A DNA stretch of 7,392 bases. Source: an uncultured Clostridia bacterium (lineage in GTDB: Bacteria; Bacillota; Clostridia; Oscillospirales; CAG-272). The stretch covers positions 1-7,392 of the forward strand of contig CANQXN010000083.1 of assembly GCA_947627815.1 (NCBI GenBank), given 5' to 3'. This document shows positions 5,423 through 7,392 of this stretch, piece by piece; the stretch's first letter is position 1, and every line of letters starts with the position of its first letter. Position numbers and translations under genes: made by a program. Under the pieces are notes generated by a model that saw nothing but the letters and a program-made list of their open reading frames with translations, was not told where the DNA came from and made no database searches.

Positions 5423-5450
5423 CAGTGCCGCCGATGCCTCGGCGGCACTG
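5423..5450 (+). promoter_or_regulatory. 11-bp hairpin between SCIFF precursor and maturase genes
   Basis: CAGTGCCGCCG (5423-5433) and CGGCGGCACTG (5440-5450) form a perfect GC-rich 11-bp stem with a six-base loop, starting 11 bases after the SCIFF stop and ending 8 bases before the AGGAGG site of the maturase (5459-5464). No U-run follows, so full termination is unlikely. Attenuation, RNA processing or 3'-end protection of an abundant precursor message are plausible; that is inference from its position. Confidence 0.8.
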
Positions 5451-5473
5451 CCCATATCAGGAGGACTATCACT

Positions 5474-6871
5474 ATGATTCACGCGTACACGATGGGGGGA
5501 CGCAACATCGTCGTCGATGTCGCCTCGGGGTCGGTCCATGTGGTGGACGATGTAGCGCTCGCGCTCATTCGCGGCTATGAGACGCGCCCGCGCGCGGCGC
5601 TCATCGCCGAGGTGGCCGAACAGTATAAGAGCGACCCCACCGTCACGCCGGCGGACATCGAGGCGTGCCTTGAAGAGATCGAGGCGCTCAAAGAGGCGGG
5701 ACAGCTTTTTTCTCCCGACACCCACGCCGACAAGGCCGATGTGCTGAAAAAGCGGAGCGCCGGCATTGTCAAGGCGCTCTGTCTGCATGTGGCGCACACT
5801 TGCAATCTCAACTGCTCTTACTGCTTTGCCAGCCAGGGCAAGTATCAGGGCGAGCGGGCGCTCATGAGCTATGAAGTGGGGCGGCAGGCGCTGGATTTTC
5901 TCATCGCCCATTCGGGCGACCGGCACAATTTGGAAGTGGATTTTTTCGGCGGTGAACCGCTGATGAACTTTCAGGTGGTCAAGGATCTTGTCGCCTATGC
6001 CAGAAGCATTGAAAAAAAGCACAACAAAACCTTCCGCTTTACCCTCACCACCAACGGGATGCTGATCGACGACGATGTCATCGACTTTGCCAACCGCGAA
6101 ATGAACAATGTCGTTTTGAGTTTGGACGGCCGCAAGGCTGTCCACGACGCCTTCCGGGTGGATTATGCCGGCCGTGGCAGCTGGGAAAGAATCGTCCCCA
6201 AGTTTCAGAAATTTGTGGCCGCCCGTGGGGACAAAAGCTATTACATACGGGGGACATTTACACACAACAACCCCGATTTTCTAAGTGACATCAAAGAGAT
6301 GCTCTCTCTCGGCTTTGACAAACTGAGCATGGAACCTGTGGTCTGCGCGCAGGACGACCCCTGCGCCCTCACGGAGGAAGATTTGCCCGTCGTTCTTTCG
6401 CAATATGAAGAACTTGCCAAGCTGATGCTGAGCCGGCACAAGGAAGGCCACCCCTTTCTTTTCTACCATTACATGCTCGATCTGAAAAACGGCCCCTGCA
6501 TCTACAAGCGCATTTCGGGCTGCGGCTCCGGCACCGAATACATGGCGGTGACGCCCTGGGGCGATCTCTACCCCTGCCACCAGTTTGTGGGAGACGAGCG
6601 CTTCAAACTCGGCGACATCTGGCGGGGCGTCAGCAACACGCCGGTGCAGGAAACCTTCGCCGCCGTCAATGTATATACCAAGCCCGACTGCGCTTCCTGT
6701 TGGGCGAAACTCTACTGCGCCGGCGGATGCGCCGCCAACGCTTTCCACGCCACAGGTTCGGTCAACGGCATCTATGCCTATGGCTGTGAGCTTTTTCGCA
6801 AACGAATGGAATGCGCCATCTGGCTGCAGGCGATGTTAGCGGAAGACGAGACGCCCGAGGGGGAGGCATAA
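5474..6871 (+). CDS. scfB: SCIFF maturase, radical SAM/SPASM enzyme
   Basis: This 465-residue enzyme is the partner that installs thioether links in the SCIFF peptide using S-adenosylmethionine and iron-sulfur clusters. Residues 1 to about 85 form an N-terminal peptide-recognition-like (PqqD/RRE type) region (VDVASGSVHVVDDVALALI ... IEACLEEIEALKEAGQLFS). The radical SAM cluster motif C-x3-C-x2-C is Cys110, Cys114, Cys117 in HTCNLNCSYCFASQGKY. It is followed by VDFFGGEPLMNF (155-166) and TLTTNG (190-195). The C-terminal SPASM region has cysteines at 350, 368, 406, 409, 415, 419 and 438 (SGCGSGTEY, YPCHQF, DCASCWAKLYCAGGCAANA, YGCELF) for auxiliary clusters. The start at 5474 is set by AGGAGG nine bases upstream; the frame stays open back to 5369, but that part overlaps the SCIFF gene in another frame. 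The TAA overlaps the next gene's ATG (TAATG). Confidence 0.95.
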   Translation: MIHAYTMGGRNIVVDVASGSVHVVDDVALALIRGYETRPRAALIAEVAEQYKSDPTVTPADIEACLEEIEALKEAGQLFSPDTHADKADVLKKRSAGIVKALCLHVAHTCNLNCSYCFASQGKYQGERALMSYEVGRQALDFLIAHSGDRHNLEVDFFGGEPLMNFQVVKDLVAYARSIEKKHNKTFRFTLTTNGMLIDDDVIDFANREMNNVVLSLDGRKAVHDAFRVDYAGRGSWERIVPKFQKFVAARGDKSYYIRGTFTHNNPDFLSDIKEMLSLGFDKLSMEPVVCAQDDPCALTEEDLPVVLSQYEELAKLMLSRHKEGHPFLFYHYMLDLKNGPCIYKRISGCGSGTEYMAVTPWGDLYPCHQFVGDERFKLGDIWRGVSNTPVQETFAAVNVYTKPDCASCWAKLYCAGGCAANAFHATGSVNGIYAYGCELFRKRMECAIWLQAMLAEDETPEGEA

Positions 6872-7392
6872 TGAAGACCCCACTTTGCGATTTTGTCGCT
6901 TCCTATGCGGGCAAAGCCCCCTTACGCGCTCACATGCCGGGACACAAGGGACAAGCTTTGTTAGGGCCGGAGGCGCTTGACATCACCGAGATCGACGGCG
7001 CCGATCTGCTCTATCCCGCCAAAGGCGTCATCCGGGAGAGCGAGGAAAACGCCGCGTCCTTATTCGGCGCGCGCCGCACGCTTTTTTCCGCCGAAGGCTC
7101 TTCCCTCTCCTTGCGCGCCATGCTGTTCCTTTTGGCGCGCTATGCCGCGCAAAAAGGCAAGGCGCCCCGCGTTTTGGTCGGCCGCAACGCGCACAAGGTG
7201 ACCGTCACCGCCGCCGCCCTTTGCGGTCTTGAGGTGAGCTGGCTCTGCGCCGGCGACAGCGTCATTGCCTGCCCCATCACGCCCGCCTTATTAGAAGAGC
7301 GGCTTTCTATCGAGCCAGAACCGCCGGTGGCGGTTCTTCTCACCAGCCCCGACTATTTAGGGCATCTGCTCGACATCGCGGGGCTTGCCGCC
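6871..7392 (+). CDS. Orn/Lys/Arg decarboxylase-family PLP enzyme, N-terminal 174 residues (cut by window edge)
   Basis: The visible part begins MKTPLCDFVASYAGKAPLRA followed by HMPGHKG at residues 21-27, the hallmark N-terminal motif of fold-type-I Orn/Lys/Arg decarboxylases (PLP enzymes making polyamines or their precursors). It continues with DITEIDGADLLYPAKGVIRE (37-56), LFGARRTLFSAEGSS (64-78), RNAHKV (105-110) and LLTSPDYLGHLLDIAGLA (156-173), all in family order. The PLP-binding lysine is beyond the window. The family's usual NGST at the glycine-rich site reads AEGSS here. The ATG overlaps the maturase stop by one base, with GGGGGAGG just upstream, so it is cotranscribed and probably coupled. 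In many Firmicutes the YaaO-type paralogue sits before tmk and holB, so it may be the first gene of that cluster rather than part of SCIFF biology. Substrate cannot be told from this fragment. Confidence 0.88.
   Translation, partial: MKTPLCDFVASYAGKAPLRAHMPGHKGQALLGPEALDITEIDGADLLYPAKGVIRESEENAASLFGARRTLFSAEGSSLSLRAMLFLLARYAAQKGKAPRVLVGRNAHKVTVTAAALCGLEVSWLCAGDSVIACPITPALLEERLSIEPEPPVAVLLTSPDYLGHLLDIAGLAA

Noticed and set aside
5369..5473. N-terminal extension of the SCIFF maturase frame back to an upstream ATG at 5369
   Set aside because: It overlaps the SCIFF peptide gene and the intergenic hairpin; the AGGAGG site nine bases before 5474 fixes the start there.
5267..6265. A 332-codon minus-strand open frame opposite the SCIFF maturase
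   Set aside because: It overlaps the plus-strand radical SAM gene with all its cluster motifs; no recognisable family features.

Overview
The window looks like chromosome from a GC-rich, endospore-forming member of the Clostridia (Firmicutes). Three things support this: the sporulation genes yqfC and yqfD beside phoH/ybeY/era, a ylbJ-like sporulation membrane gene, and a SCIFF ranthipeptide locus, a RiPP family close to universal in Clostridia. The genes are GC-rich. The main exception is a short A-rich patch at about 4420-4510. I see no transposase, phage gene, tRNA, rRNA or CRISPR array.

Left part, minus strand (positions 3375 down to 1): yqfC - yqfD - phoH - ybeY - era (era cut by the window edge). 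This is the B. subtilis yqfC-yqfD-phoH-yqfF-ybeY-dgkA-cdd-era order without yqfF/pgpH, dgkA and cdd. Junctions are tight: yqfC/yqfD overlap by 1 base (TAATG) and ybeY/era by 4 bases (ATGA). The operon joins sporulation genes to general RNA-quality and ribosome-maturation genes (PhoH, YbeY, Era).

Centre: a divergent intergenic region (3376-3431) separates yqfC from a plus-strand YlbJ-like multispanning membrane gene. It holds two face-to-face sequences resembling sigma-E (mother-cell sporulation) promoters, one per direction, and each -35 box overlaps the first ATG on the other side. The ylbJ-like gene has a start-codon puzzle: a strong Shine-Dalgarno leads to an ATG that is out of frame with the gene by one base.

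Right part, plus strand: a roughly 300-base leader with several hairpins precedes a mazF/ndoA-type endoribonuclease toxin gene with no recognisable antitoxin beside it. Then a near-perfect sigma-A promoter drives a SCIFF peptide gene (51 aa, 7 Cys; absent from simple long-ORF lists), a strong 11-bp hairpin, the SCIFF radical SAM/SPASM maturase, and, coupled by a 1-base overlap, the start of an Orn/Lys/Arg-decarboxylase-family PLP enzyme that runs off the right edge.

No wholly new system is evident. The best leads are the bidirectional sporulation promoter with the anomalous ylbJ-like start, the structured mazF leader with an orphan toxin, and the hairpin-separated SCIFF precursor/maturase unit coupled to a decarboxylase-family gene.
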